Assembly: GCA_009760855.2 (NCBI GenBank)
Contig: WPIO01000031.1
Coordinates: 75,001 to 139,000, forward strand
DNA: 64,000 nt
Direction: 5' to 3'
From: Cristatella mucedo
Lineage: Eukaryota > Bryozoa > Phylactolaemata > Cristatellidae
Within the stretch, counting starts at the first letter, position 1, and each line of letters begins with the position of its first letter. Position numbers and translations under genes: made by a program. The notes under the pieces were generated by a model. That model worked only from the letters and a program-made list of their open reading frames with translations, was not told where the DNA came from and made no database searches. Of this stretch, positions 35,434 through 46,100 are shown piece after piece.

Positions 35434-36792
35434 ATGGCAAGCGCACCAATCGATAATATACTTGAATTGGGTGATTCTGATTTCTGCGATCATAAACTTA
35501 GAGATTCTCAATACAGAGAATTGTATCAAATGAATGGAAATGAAACTGATAGTATTGCTGGTAAACTAGTTACATTCATTGTTCCTGGTGAAAAACAAAC
35601 GTGTTATGTTTTATCTGATGACTACCTACTGCTTGAAGGAAACTGCACGTACAAACTGCTGCTGGTGGTGCTTATGGTACTCTAACTAGAAATCTTGCTG
35701 TGGGTCTTGTTAACAATGCAGGTACGTGGATGTTTAGTAGTATGGAAGTTAGACTTGGTACTGAAGAAATTGAAAGCCTTCCACTATCACAGGGAGTTGA
35801 GAGTGTTTCAACGTTAACGTGACTTCTATGTTATCCAAATGATTACAATAGAACTGAAGGTCTTGCAACTGGTTTGAAAAAAGATGAAGCAAATTATGTG
35901 GATGGTATGACTTCAGGTAATACTTATTCTAGTCCTGCTGCTTCTGGAGCAACTAATGCAAATAATGGATTCATTTATAGGAGAGCTCTTATAAGCAATC
36001 TTGTTGATAATGTAGCTGGAGTAAACTATTTCTACTAGAGGTACTGCTCTAGCTAATGGAGATTGTGTTTGGACTTGCTTCAGAATTTTAATGTCAAAAG
36101 TGAGATTGATGGTACCTTGTATAACACCTAAAGAAATTGTTCAAAGAGCACTTGCTGATATTTCAAGTGAAAAATCAAAGAAAATAAGACTTAACTACAG
36201 AGTTAGACGTTATGAAAATATTACCATAAATAGTATGAATCGAGGTACTAAATTTACTAAAACACTATCAGTTCAAAATAAAATTGATAAAGTTAGATGG
36301 TTAATTTTTGCAGCTCAAAGCTACAATAAATACAATGATTATACAGGAAATCCTTGCAATTACAACCACTGTGATATTAAAAATGTTACTGTGCTTGCTA
36401 ATGGATCTAAACAATATCCTACTGTTGCAAGAACTAGTGCACCGAAACTTGGAAATGTGCTCCTTAATATATGGATTTCACAGCATTCAGAAAAAAATAT
36501 CTTGATCTTACTGAGCTTACTGTTTGAACCTGTTTGTGTTACTTATCCTGAGTGGTTGTCTCTTTATCCCATTCATGTTATTGATCTGAAATACAATGAT
36601 GAGCCCCATAGAGTAACGTCAAGATTTGATGTAACTATTGAATTCAATACTACTCTTCCTGGTGCATCTAGTACAGTTCTAATTCACTATCTGACTATTT
36701 GCGAAAATACTGCTGAACTAACATCTAATGGTAATGGATTTAACTTCAGTTGTAGTAAAGGAATGTTTGTTTATGATGGAGAATATTTTTAA
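35434..36792 (+). pseudogene. Major capsid protein candidate (double jelly roll)
   Basis: About 450 codons from MASAPIDNILELGDSDFCDH after TTTATATAGAAAAGAA. Size, beta-rich composition and position after the minor capsid candidates fit a Polinton major capsid protein. Segments include MEVRLGTEEIESLPLSQGVE, IRLNYRVRRYENI, VRWLIFAAQSYNKY, VTVLANGSKQYPT and VIDLKYNDEPHRVTSRFDV. One TGA and about three shifts (near 35650, 36030) interrupt it; 36091-36792 is intact. No single diagnostic motif exists, so identity rests on layout. Confidence 0.62.
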
Positions 36793-36815
36793 TAAAATTA
36801 TAATTTCTAAATACA

Positions 36816-37642
36816 ATGCAAACAAACTAATTTTATCCAAGGTTCAGATGAGTGGAAAAAAGCTAGGTCTTTAAACATTGGTGGATCAGAAGTTTATTCT
36901 GTTTTAGGAAATGCTATGGTTTTTGGTGCACAAATTAATTGTGATATTGAATTATTTGCAAATAGAAAACTAAAAAAATATATTTCTAGTAACTCTTCTA
37001 TAAGATTTCCTCAAATGACATTTGGTAAGGTATTCGAACCTATTGCTGATAAATTTCTAGAAATGAAATTAGATAGAAAGATTGAGAATGCAAATGACTG
37101 TTTTACTAGTGATGGAGTTTACCTTATTCTCCCGACGGTATAATAGATTAAGATACATTGATTGAGATAAAATGTTTATGGAGTAGAAGTATTGTTGAAG
37201 ATTTCATACCCAAACAATATTTAGCACAGTTTTTACTTGGATTACACGTATTAAAAATTGAGTAGATATTTTTACTCTGAATTTGAAATCTTTGTTCCTG
37301 GATTAAATTGTGAAGATATACCTGTAGACTACATAGCAGCTGGTAATGTAAGAGTACCTACTAATTATGAGTTCGACACGCCAATTAGAACACCATTGCT
37401 TATGTTAATCTTAAGGATAAGAAACACTTTAATTTTGAATATGATATTATAAGTGATTATGGCAGATTTAACAATAAAGAAAGTAATGGTTTTGATATAA
37501 AATATTATATAAAAAACTAGAAATATAAGTTGTTGAGGAGAAAGATTATGGAAGGTTTGCAAGAATAGTACCAATAGTTAGAGAAGTTTTAGATGGAAGT
37601 AAAATGTTGATAAATGAATATATAGATGGCTGCAAAGTTTAA
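36816..37642 (+). pseudogene. YqaJ-type viral exonuclease/recombinase
   Basis: Lambda-exonuclease fold nuclease that would resect double-strand ends. It has QGSDEWKKARSLNIGGSE, then TFGKVFEPIADKFLEM, then SPDG and LIEIKC, the family's metal-binding D and ExK residues. A shift separates the N-terminal part (to 37143) from SPDG, one TAA lies between SPDG and EIKC, and more shifts follow. The last codons overlap the fibre gene at 37626. Confidence 0.78.
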
Positions 37643-38495
37643 TTCAACTGATTATGTTTAAAAATTTAATGTTATTATACTATCAGACCTTAATGCAAAT
37701 GGAAATATAGCTACACATTTATCAGATCCTGTTAATGATATTGATGCTGTGACAAAATGTTATGCAGATGCTAATTTTATTGTTAATTCAGGAGCATCAA
37801 TTAATCTTAGTGGCAAGGCTATTACAAATCTCGGATCAGGTGTTAATCCAAGTGATGGTGTGAATGTTAGTCAATTAAATAACTATGTTAAAAACAGGCG
37901 ATACGATGTTAGAAGATTTAAACATGAATAGTTATGCTATAACATCTACTTACTGGAATTCAGGTAATGGTAATCCAATAGTGTTAAACGATGATTACTG
38001 CGTTACTTGAGGGGGAATGAAACGCGATGTTTACTAAAAGCATTTCCTTTAACCACAAATATTAATATGGGTGGAAATTCAATAACAAATGTTGCTGATC
38101 CTGTTAATCCTTCTGATGTTGCAACTAAATCATATGTAGATAAAACAGTTAAAAAAATTACAGAATTAATATCGATCTCAATGAATCCTATAGCATTGAA
38201 TTCAACTATAAATATATCAACATCTTATTCGTGGACAAATAAAAAATCTCCACCAATAGTGTTATTAAGTGTTATGGTTGTTGAAGCATCTAATTGTGTA
38301 TTTCTTAGACCTAGTAATGATACAACTGTTGTATCTGATGAAACAAGACCTATAAATGCTTCTCCAAGTGCAGGTGTTGACTTTAAATATTGTGCTTATT
38401 TTAGTAGATTACCAACAGATTATTACTTCATTGAAAATCTTGGAAGTTTAAAGTTAAACCTCTTGGTTAGTTACGTTGCCTCCTCAGAAATATAA
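37626..38495 (+). pseudogene. Fibre-like protein 4 (phage tail-fibre repeats)
   Basis: Starts MAAKFNSTDYV after GAATATATAG. Repeats include HLSDPVNDIDAVTKCYADAN, LGSGVNPSDGVNVSQLNNYV and VADPVNPSDVATKSYVDKTV, followed by a beta-rich C-terminal domain (STSYSWTNKKSPPIVLLSVM). One TAA near the start and two shifts (near 37895 and 38000) interrupt it. It is the only fibre on the plus strand, 8 kb from the other three. Confidence 0.7.
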
Positions 38496-38900
38496 ATGAA
38501 CAAGAACAATCAGCTCTTTTAGCTTAGTTGCTTTACGTTTACCTTTAACTATCGGAAATAGTTTTGAAATAGCACAAATAACTTCATGGTCTAAACAATG
38601 ATGTAAGCATGAAATAGAACAACATATTTTTAAGTGTTTCCTAACTAATGAATATAATTTAGTTGGTCTCTCTTTTTTAAATGTACTAGAATTTATGTTG
38701 CAATATGAACAAATTATACTTGTGTCATTACGTAAAAGACTAGAATCAAATCCAGTTTCATTCATATATTGATCACAGATATCACAACGAATTTCATACT
38801 TTCGTTTTGGTCTCTTTATTTTTGGTAGTTTACAATAAGGATGATCTGATTCAAGGTATTCAATTTCATTAAATGTATTTAAAAATATATCACAAAATAT
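38484..38900 (-). CDS. Zinc-finger-like element protein
   Basis: 139 codons (stop included) without interruption, but the first codon is ATA where ATG is expected, possibly a G-to-A change. It has IRCDICDQYM, ICSYCNINSS and RKHLKICCSI, giving CxxC pairs and an HxxxC/H group typical of zinc binding. Divergent from the integrase across 16 bp and convergent with fibre 4 (12-bp overlap). Could be a DNA-binding regulator; not recognised as a known family. Confidence 0.6.
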   Translation of the reverse strand: MFCDIFLNTFNEIEYLESDHPYCKLPKIKRPKRKYEIRCDICDQYMNETGFDSSLLRNDTSIICSYCNINSSTFKKERPTKLYSLVRKHLKICCSISCLHHCLDHEVICAISKLFPIVKGKRKATKLKELIVLVHLYF

Positions 38901-38916
38901 TTTCGTTCTCTATAGA

Positions 38917-39791
38917 ATGTCATTTTTAACTCTAAAAGGAAAAAAGGTCAATTCAATCCCGACTCAGATATTCAGTCAAATATTCAAACCAAGACCTGAG
39001 GATATTCCACAAGGTTTCTTTAATATTGCCAAACCTAATGAAAAATCGTCAAGCAGACATTTTATATATGCCTAATGATTCTGGATATAAATATGCTTTG
39101 AGTGTTATTGATGTTGCTAGTAGATATAAAGATTCAAGACCACTTAGAACAAAATCTTCTAAAGAAGTAACACAAGCAATAATAGACATTTATAGTAAAG
39201 GACCTTTAGAATGGCCAAAGAAGGTAAGAGTAGTTCCAGAATCAGAGTTTAAAGGAGAGTTTGCTATAGAAATGAAAAGACATGAAACACGTGTTATATA
39301 AGGTACTAGTAAAAAGAGTGTTGCATTTGTTGAAAGAATGAATAGAACAGTTGCAGTGGAGCTTTTTTGCACAATATGAAAAAGAAATAGAAAGTAATAA
39401 TAAAGGAGATTATACTAGAAACAAAGAGTGAATTTGCAATTTACCAAAGATTGTTGATTATCTAAATAATAGTATTCCAAAAGCAACTGGTGAACAACCT
39501 TCTACAGCAATAAAAAAAGAAATAGCAAAGCTAAAGAAACCGAAATATCATAGAAAAATAGGACAACAAGAAAAAACTGTTAGAACTCGGAACAAACGTT
39601 AGATATTTATCAGAACCAGGTGAAGAAGAAGAAGAGAGAAGAGAGAAGAAGAAGAGCTACAGATCCGATATGGAGCTTAACTAAACATACTATTGATAGA
39701 ATAATGGTATTTCGAGAACAACCAGTTCATTTTGTAAATGATGTTAAAAAGAAGTTTTGCTAGAGAGGAGTTGCAGGTGATTAAGATGTAG
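38917..39791 (+). pseudogene. rve-family integrase of the element
   Basis: Inserts element DNA, giving the short duplication. It has RQADILYMPNDSGYKYALSV with the first catalytic Asp, VIDVASRYKDSRPL, then PLEWPKKVRVVPESEF, where Val replaces the second catalytic Asp, and FVERMNRTVAVELF with the catalytic Glu. A TGA sits where the family has Trp before LPKIVDYLN. The C-terminus keeps RATDPIWSL and SFAREELQVIKM. One TAA and about four shifts interrupt it. Start follows CTCTATAGA. Confidence 0.88.
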
Positions 39792-40021
39792 AAGCATGTG
39801 GACTATCTAATTGTTCTACAACTATTTCATTGAATTCTTATTTAGTTATTCTGTCATCATCCAACGCATCTACTATCTTTGAAACCAAGTTAAAATTTGC
39901 TTGAAGAGTAGATCTTTTTCTTCTATCAATTTACGATATTGTACTTTCAACTGATGTTAACATTGTTATTAGACACCTAAAACAGGTACTATGTGAGAAA
40001 GGTCCTCATATCGTTGCACAT
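39781..40021 (-). pseudogene. Small element protein (minus strand)
   Basis: The last 60 codons form one frame with two TAA codons (RRKRSTLQANFNLVSKIVDA and EFNEIVVEQLDSPHASTS). An upstream ATG at 40019-40021 opens a different frame with two TAGs. It is convergent with the integrase, overlapping its end by about 11 bp. Helical; no family recognised. Confidence 0.4.
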
Positions 40022-40048
40022 ATGTACTAGTTATTGTAATTGAAAGAG

Positions 40049-40180
40049 TTAATAACTACTTATAAATTGAAAACAATATGTAATACGTATTAATTTATTC
40101 AAACACTTTCTAACTCTTTCGTTTTCTAAAAGTATTCGATTGTATTTGTCGTTAGCAAATTTCGTTCTTAGATCTGACAT
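40049..40180 (-). CDS. Small element ORF, 43 aa
   Basis: MSDLRTKFANDKYNRILLEN onward; intact and helical. The ATG lies 14 bp after TTAATATAGG on the minus strand. It may be the N-terminus of the protein at 39781 separated by a shift. Confidence 0.35.
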   Translation of the reverse strand: MSDLRTKFANDKYNRILLENERVRKCLNKLIRITYCFQFISSY

Positions 40181-40202
40181 GATTGTCCTATATTAATTAT
40201 GA

Positions 40203-40348
40203 ATAAAACAAAGTAACCACAACTGACGTTATCTTAGAGGTGAGGGTTTTTTCACGATACGATGTTGGGTAATTTTTGGACATCCGACGGTGGAACTGAG
40301 GATGGACGAAAAATAGCTGATGTCACACCGGGGGAAAAACACTCATCA
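40203..40348 (-). repeat. Right terminal inverted repeat
   Basis: Reverse complement begins TGATGAGTGTTTTTCCCCC and matches 18918-19061 at about 86% identity. Confidence 0.9.
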
Positions 40349-40353
40349 CGCCA
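40349..40353 (+). repeat. Target site duplication, right copy
   Basis: CGCCA immediately follows the right inverted repeat. A sixth matching base (T) can be claimed only if the repeats are taken as uneven by one base. Confidence 0.8.
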
Positions 40354-40669
40354 TTCAGCAATTCTTCAGCAGCGCGCATGCCTTCTGGAGCCTGCTGCCG
40401 CTGATATCTGCTCCATTCTTCATCCTCCCTAAGCTGCTTATCATTTCCTGTGAATCCTCTAATCAGCTTATCTCAAAGCTTGCTGGCGTCCACCTGCTAC
40501 TTCCCGTTAGCTGCATCCTTTCTTGCAGCAGAGACATAACGACTTGACGTCATGTGACGTGGCAGCTTTGCCAAGCAACTGCCTTCGCTGAGAGGTCAGC
40601 GAGAGGATCGAGCGAGCGGGAAGCTTGCGTCAGAGTATCGAAGGCAGCGCTGTCATCGCACGTACAATC

Positions 40670-42990
40670 ATGTTAGGTCTCGTATACGCGAGCGTGATAG
40701 TAGGACTGGCTGTCATCGCTTCGTCCGAAGGAGCCGCTCAGGATGGTAAGCATCGGTGTAGCGCGACGTTTCCTTTCCTTTCGGTGACCAATGTTTTGGC
40801 CATAATTTTATTTCTGGCCCGAAAAAACAGACGCACGATTCGCCGTATCTGTTTCCGTGTCAAATACGTAAGACCTTTCAATGGGCGAGCAACTTGGTTT
40901 CGCCTTTTTTCTCCAGTCTGTCTGCACGGTTGGCGGCAACTTTTCCATCGCCGGTTTCTACCTAGATTTTTATCGCTAATAAGTAATACACGACGGATCT
41001 TCGGTGGCGATGCATTATTACACTGCCCTGTGTAAATCTAATTGAACTGATCGGGCTGAACCACGAAGAAATATGGCTGACCCTGTGCTTTTCACCCCTA
41101 ACCATGTGATTCATTTTGTTTGTTTATCAAGCATGATATTACTCACCATTCAATTGCATTTTTCTTTGCAGCAAATGTAAAGCGCCTAAAGAGAGATTGA
41201 GTTCTCTGAGGGCGCTTTATCAAGTGCATTATTATTATTATTATTATTATTATTAAGAACTGTGTAGGCTAGTGCTAGTCTCATTAAATAGTTGAAAAGG
41301 CAGGCAATTCACACAGGAACTAAAAAGAGAAGTCCAATAAGTCGCAGGGACAGCTGGGCGGAACGGGTTCATTTTTAGCTGAGATTTAAATGATGCAAAG
41401 TAATTTGAGGTGGTGGCAAAAGCCGAAAGCAAGTTCCAACTTCTGGTAGACATGAACTGAAGGCCTGATAGCCAAAGCAATATTGACTGCAGAGCTCATA
41501 TTTTGATCATTTGTATTCATTTTGCATCACTTAATTGTATTGATGACATGTTATTTTTTATTTTATTCAGAGCAGTTGGCATGAAAATCCTTCACGATTT
41601 ACATCCTTTCAGGCAAACGGCTAAATAAAGTAAAAAGGCAGTTTATTTAACAGCTGCAGTTACGTAGACGCAGGAGGCAATCGTAGTTTTTTCACCTCCG
41701 CTTACAGAGGACAATAAAGAGTTGCCGGCTGCAGGGCACGAACCAACGACCGATTTTGTGAAGTGCGAGCACCTTACCTCTTGGCTAAGGCCCGACGTCG
41801 CTTCAAGTGAACTAGAGAACTGGCTTTAATCCGCTGCACCTGGGCACAGACTAAGAAATGTCTAGGCTAAGGGCTGCCTTAATAGTAACTGTCTGTCTCC
41901 GTACAACCAACGCAAACTCACTACAGCTCCAGGTAGCATAGCTTTCTGGATTTTGACAACTTTTGAGGCCATTTGTTGCAAAAGCTTCCTTTATTCAGGT
42001 TCGGACAACGTAGCAATTATTTCACATTATTTTAAATTGGATTTGATGCTATGGATGCAATGAGGAAAGGGAAACAATTTAAAGAAGTAAGCTAGCAGAT
42101 GGTCGCCGCTCGCGGCGTCTAGAAAAAACGAGAAGCCAGAAGTAGGAGGTACAGCTCAAATAGCTGCCCAAAAGCTTTGGATGGACTTCTACTGCCAGGT
42201 CGACGGTGACATGAACATCTTGCCAGACTCTTTAAGAAAAAGAGAGGGCTGCTAATGTTAGTTCTTTTTCCTAAAAGGATATAATTCAATAGAAAAGCAT
42301 ATCATTTAACCACACGCTCAGCATGATCGAAACCAACCAAATAATATCGACTGTTCATTCCATAGCGGCTGAGCAGCAGCTGCGTAGTAATCAAAAGTAA
42401 TCTGATGCGTGTGCATATTTGTTGGTAGAAAGAATCATTTGGCGCGATATACAGATTTAAACGCTTCTTTATTATTAGGTTGCCCCGGGAACCTCCGTCT
42501 AATCATGTGGCCGGTGAGCCCGTGCAAAGGGCAGTCCTGTCCAGCAATGGCGGGCCAGCCTGTCGTCTGCATGTGAGTTGGCATACTGTGCTACAGTTTC
42601 TCTTGCGAGCAGTTTCATGCGTAACTCATTTCGCTTACCTACTTTAAGGAAATGCAGTGAGATGTTACCCTGAGGTAATAAATAGAGATAGTGCACAGAG
42701 GTAATAATGGCAAGGTAGGTTCGAAGCTATGGTTTCTTTTCATTGTCATTGGATACTGTGACTTAGTAAGAGCATTCGCAATACAAAAGAAAGTTCAACA
42801 ACTGTGAAGATAGATCCAAACTAAAAGCTATTTGTTTTAGTCAATTGATCGTCAGCGGACTAACATTTATTGTACGGTGAAAAGTGCGGTTTAATTTGGG
42901 ACAGGTTTTCACGTTCTTTTCGCACCCAAGAAATTCTTTTAAAACGAGAAAACATGACTTGAAAAACCAAACTTTACTGACCAGTCGCTG

Positions 42991-43069
<79 letters not shown>

Positions 43070-43083
43070 ACACACGCGCGCGC

Positions 43084-43154
<71 letters not shown>

Positions 43155-46100
43155 AAGAGATATGTGGCATCACGTGCCCGGATGTAAAAGCTCTCAGTCG
43201 CCGGCCGATAGTCTAGGCGACGGTTGGTATTTTCGACGATGCTTGAGGAAAGAATAGAAAATTAGCTAATTCATTTTCATTTTGAGGACCACCCGTCGTG
43301 GCAAGGGTGATATCACTGCAGAGGTAACAGCTAGGCATAAACAAACCTCGGCTGATTCCTGCTTGACCAGTTATTTTGAAGCTAAAATTCTGACCGTAAC
43401 TAGCAGCACGCTCCATGGGAAAGCAAACGAAGGCAGCCTAAAGAGGAGCCCAGCTCTAATTTTTCCAAGGAGATGCTTTGCTAAGCATTTTGGATTTAAG
43501 CATGGCTAACTAGAGAAGAAAATAGTTATCCATCATTTTTAGCAGTTACGCTTGAACACATTCGCAGTATGAACCTTTAGAAATACGCCGGGCTCGATTA
43601 GATTTGTTGCCGTCGCGGATCGTCGATATCGTCGGTCCGCGACGGCAATTCAAGGCGAAGAAGTGAAAAAGAGTGAAAAGAAGAATGAGGAAATGAGGAG
43701 GAAGAGTACAATGAGGATGCAAATGGAGAGGAGGAAGAAGGAGGAAGATGAGGAGAAAGAGAGATAAGTAGGGTGAGGAGAAGAAGGAAGGAAGAGAATT
43801 AGGAGAAAGAGGAGGAGGGAGAAGTAGTAGGGAGAGGTAGGAGGAGGAGGAGGAGGAGCAGGAAGGGAAGATGGTAGAAGCTGGGTGTAAAAAAAACATG
43901 ATTTTAAGTTATAATATAATAATAGTAATAATAATAATAAAAATGCACTTGATAAAGCTCCCTCAGAGAAATCTCTTTCTAGGCGCTTTAAATTTGCAGC
44001 AAAGGGAAACGTGACTGAATGGTGAGTAATGTCATGCTTGATAAACAACATGAATAGCATGATTAGGGGTGACACGCACAGGGTCATCATGCAAGTGTGG
44101 TTAGTGGCACCGTGCGCAGTGTCAGCACGCCTAAACAAATGAAGGATGAATCACAGGGACCCACTAAATGCTGTCCAAAAATTGGTGTGTTTTAAAGTTC
44201 TTTTTAAATGTGGTCAAGTCAGGGAAGCATGTTCTATCGCAAGTCGGGAGTGAGTTCCAGGCTTTGGGAGCATAGGAACTAAATGCACGGTCTCCGAAGG
44301 ATGTGAGGTTTGTACGGGGTATTTGTAGACTTTTGGATTCCAAAAAGCTGGTGGTACGATGCTTGGCCTGATGGGGGAGTATATCTGATAGATAGGCTGG
44401 AGCAAAAGAATCAAGTGACCTAAAAGTGAGCGACAAAACCTTGAAGTCAATCCGTTGCTTGACTGGTAGCCAGTGCAGGTCGGCGAGAAGTGGTAGCAAC
44501 TGCGACGCTCACGACAGACAAGCCTAGCTGCCGAGTTTTGCACCAGCTGCAATCGCCTGATCGCACATCCCAGTGGGCCAGCGAGCAGTGAGTTACAGAA
44601 GTCGAGACGGGATGTCACGAATGTGTGGACCAACTTAGATGTCACGTCCTTATCTTAACTGGTGAGCCGTGATGGCACACTAGGTAAGGCGGTTGCTTTC
44701 ACGACCTCGGTCCCGAGGTCGTGGGTTCGATTCTTTATCGCCACTGCAAGCGGTGGTGATATCCGTAGAGGCTCTTCTGTCGCTATACAAAACGAGGCTG
44801 TTTAATCAGCTAGGATTTTGTTTAAACAAGCCCGAATTTTAGCAATGTTATGAAGCTGAAAATAGGCAGATTTGACTGTGGAGCTGCTATGGTCGTCTAA
44901 CGAGAGGTCACTTTGGAACACGACACCTAGATTTTGAGCTGATTCAACAAGAGATATGCTGGGAGAGCCACATTTGAGCGTCAGCCTTTCCAAGTTCTGA
45001 ATCACACTGGTTTTGCCCATAACTAGTATGTTAGTTTTATCATCGCTTAGTTTTCAAAAATTTGCTGCCGTCCATGTGCGGATGTCATTAATACATACAG
45101 CAAGTGAGTTGAGAGAATTCGAGGTGCTCGAAGGCTGGGATGGATCAAAGCAAACGTACAACTGAGTGTCATCCACATAGAAGTGAAAGCCTAGATTGTG
45201 CTTGGCAATCACATCAGCAAGTGGGAGAGTATAAAACGTGAAAAGAACCAAACCTAGCACGGAGTCCTTAGGTACCCCATATTTCAGAGGCTGCTCAGCG
45301 GATCTTTTTCCATTCACGTCAATACTCTGGAGTCTCCCATTGAGATATGACCTGAACCATTGCAGAGCAGTGCCAGTGATGCCCAGGCGAGATGAGAGGC
45401 GCTCTAGAAGAACTTTGTGATCGATGGTATCAAAAGCTGTCGAAAGATCAAGCAAAACAAGCAGAGACACTCTACCCATGTCTGCATTCCTAAGTAGGTC
45501 GTTGTACACCTTAAGCAATGCTGATTCTTGGGAGTGATTAGCTCCAAAGCCAGACTGGAACTTACTAGCAAGGTTGGAAATTTCAATATATGAGCTCAGC
45601 TGGTCCGCCACGACCCGTTCCAGTGCCTTTGATAAGAATGGTAGAAAGGAGACTGGGTGGTTGTTGCTCAAGTTCTCTTGGTCTTTTGTTCTCCTGATCT
45701 AGCGATATCCACATTGCCGTAGAAAGTGATGGGCTTACTTACTTCCGCACTGAGTTGAACTTGGATAGAAGCCACTGATTTTAGCTGCGCATTATTTATC
45801 GTCCTTTACGTCCTCGGACACAACTTTCGTGCTACGCCTCCTCGATTCCTCACCAAAATTGCAACCGGGGACGATTTGGCCGTAAAGTATTAAGTAAAAG
45901 TAAAAGTATAAAGTAAAGAAGTAACTGTATTCGGCCGTAAAGTAGAACAGCTGATATATTGTACTGAGAAAACCTCAGAGCCAGACGAAGACTAAACGTG
46001 TGCAGCAGTTAAGCTATAAAGTTACGAATGAACTCGGACCTGTCTGGCCCTATTGTCAGGATGAGATTGTTAAATTACCCTTTGGTCTGATAAATTTGCT

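Larger units (their letters stand above)
18918..40348. mobile_element. Polinton/Maverick-type virus-like element, degraded
   Basis: A 21,431-bp AT-rich block with inverted termini of ~145 bp and a 5-bp duplication. Its gene set is the Polinton hallmark set: protein-primed family B polymerase, rve integrase, A32-like packaging ATPase, adenovirus-type protease and capsid-gene candidates. Additional genes encode a PLA2-like protein, a YqaJ exonuclease and phage-like fibres. Polintons usually have 6-bp duplications and termini starting AG; this one starts TGATGAG with 5 bp. The two termini differ at roughly 14% of positions, which implies an old insertion. Nearly every gene has in-frame stops or 1-nt shifts, so the copy should be non-autonomous. 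Confidence 0.93.

Noticed and set aside
18918-40348. Contaminating protist or bacterial contig joined into the assembly
   Set aside because: Matching inverted repeats and the CGCCA duplication at both junctions argue for a real insertion.
43546-44138. Hydrophobic Ser/Leu/Pro minus-strand proteins
   Set aside because: Translations of the polypurine tract.
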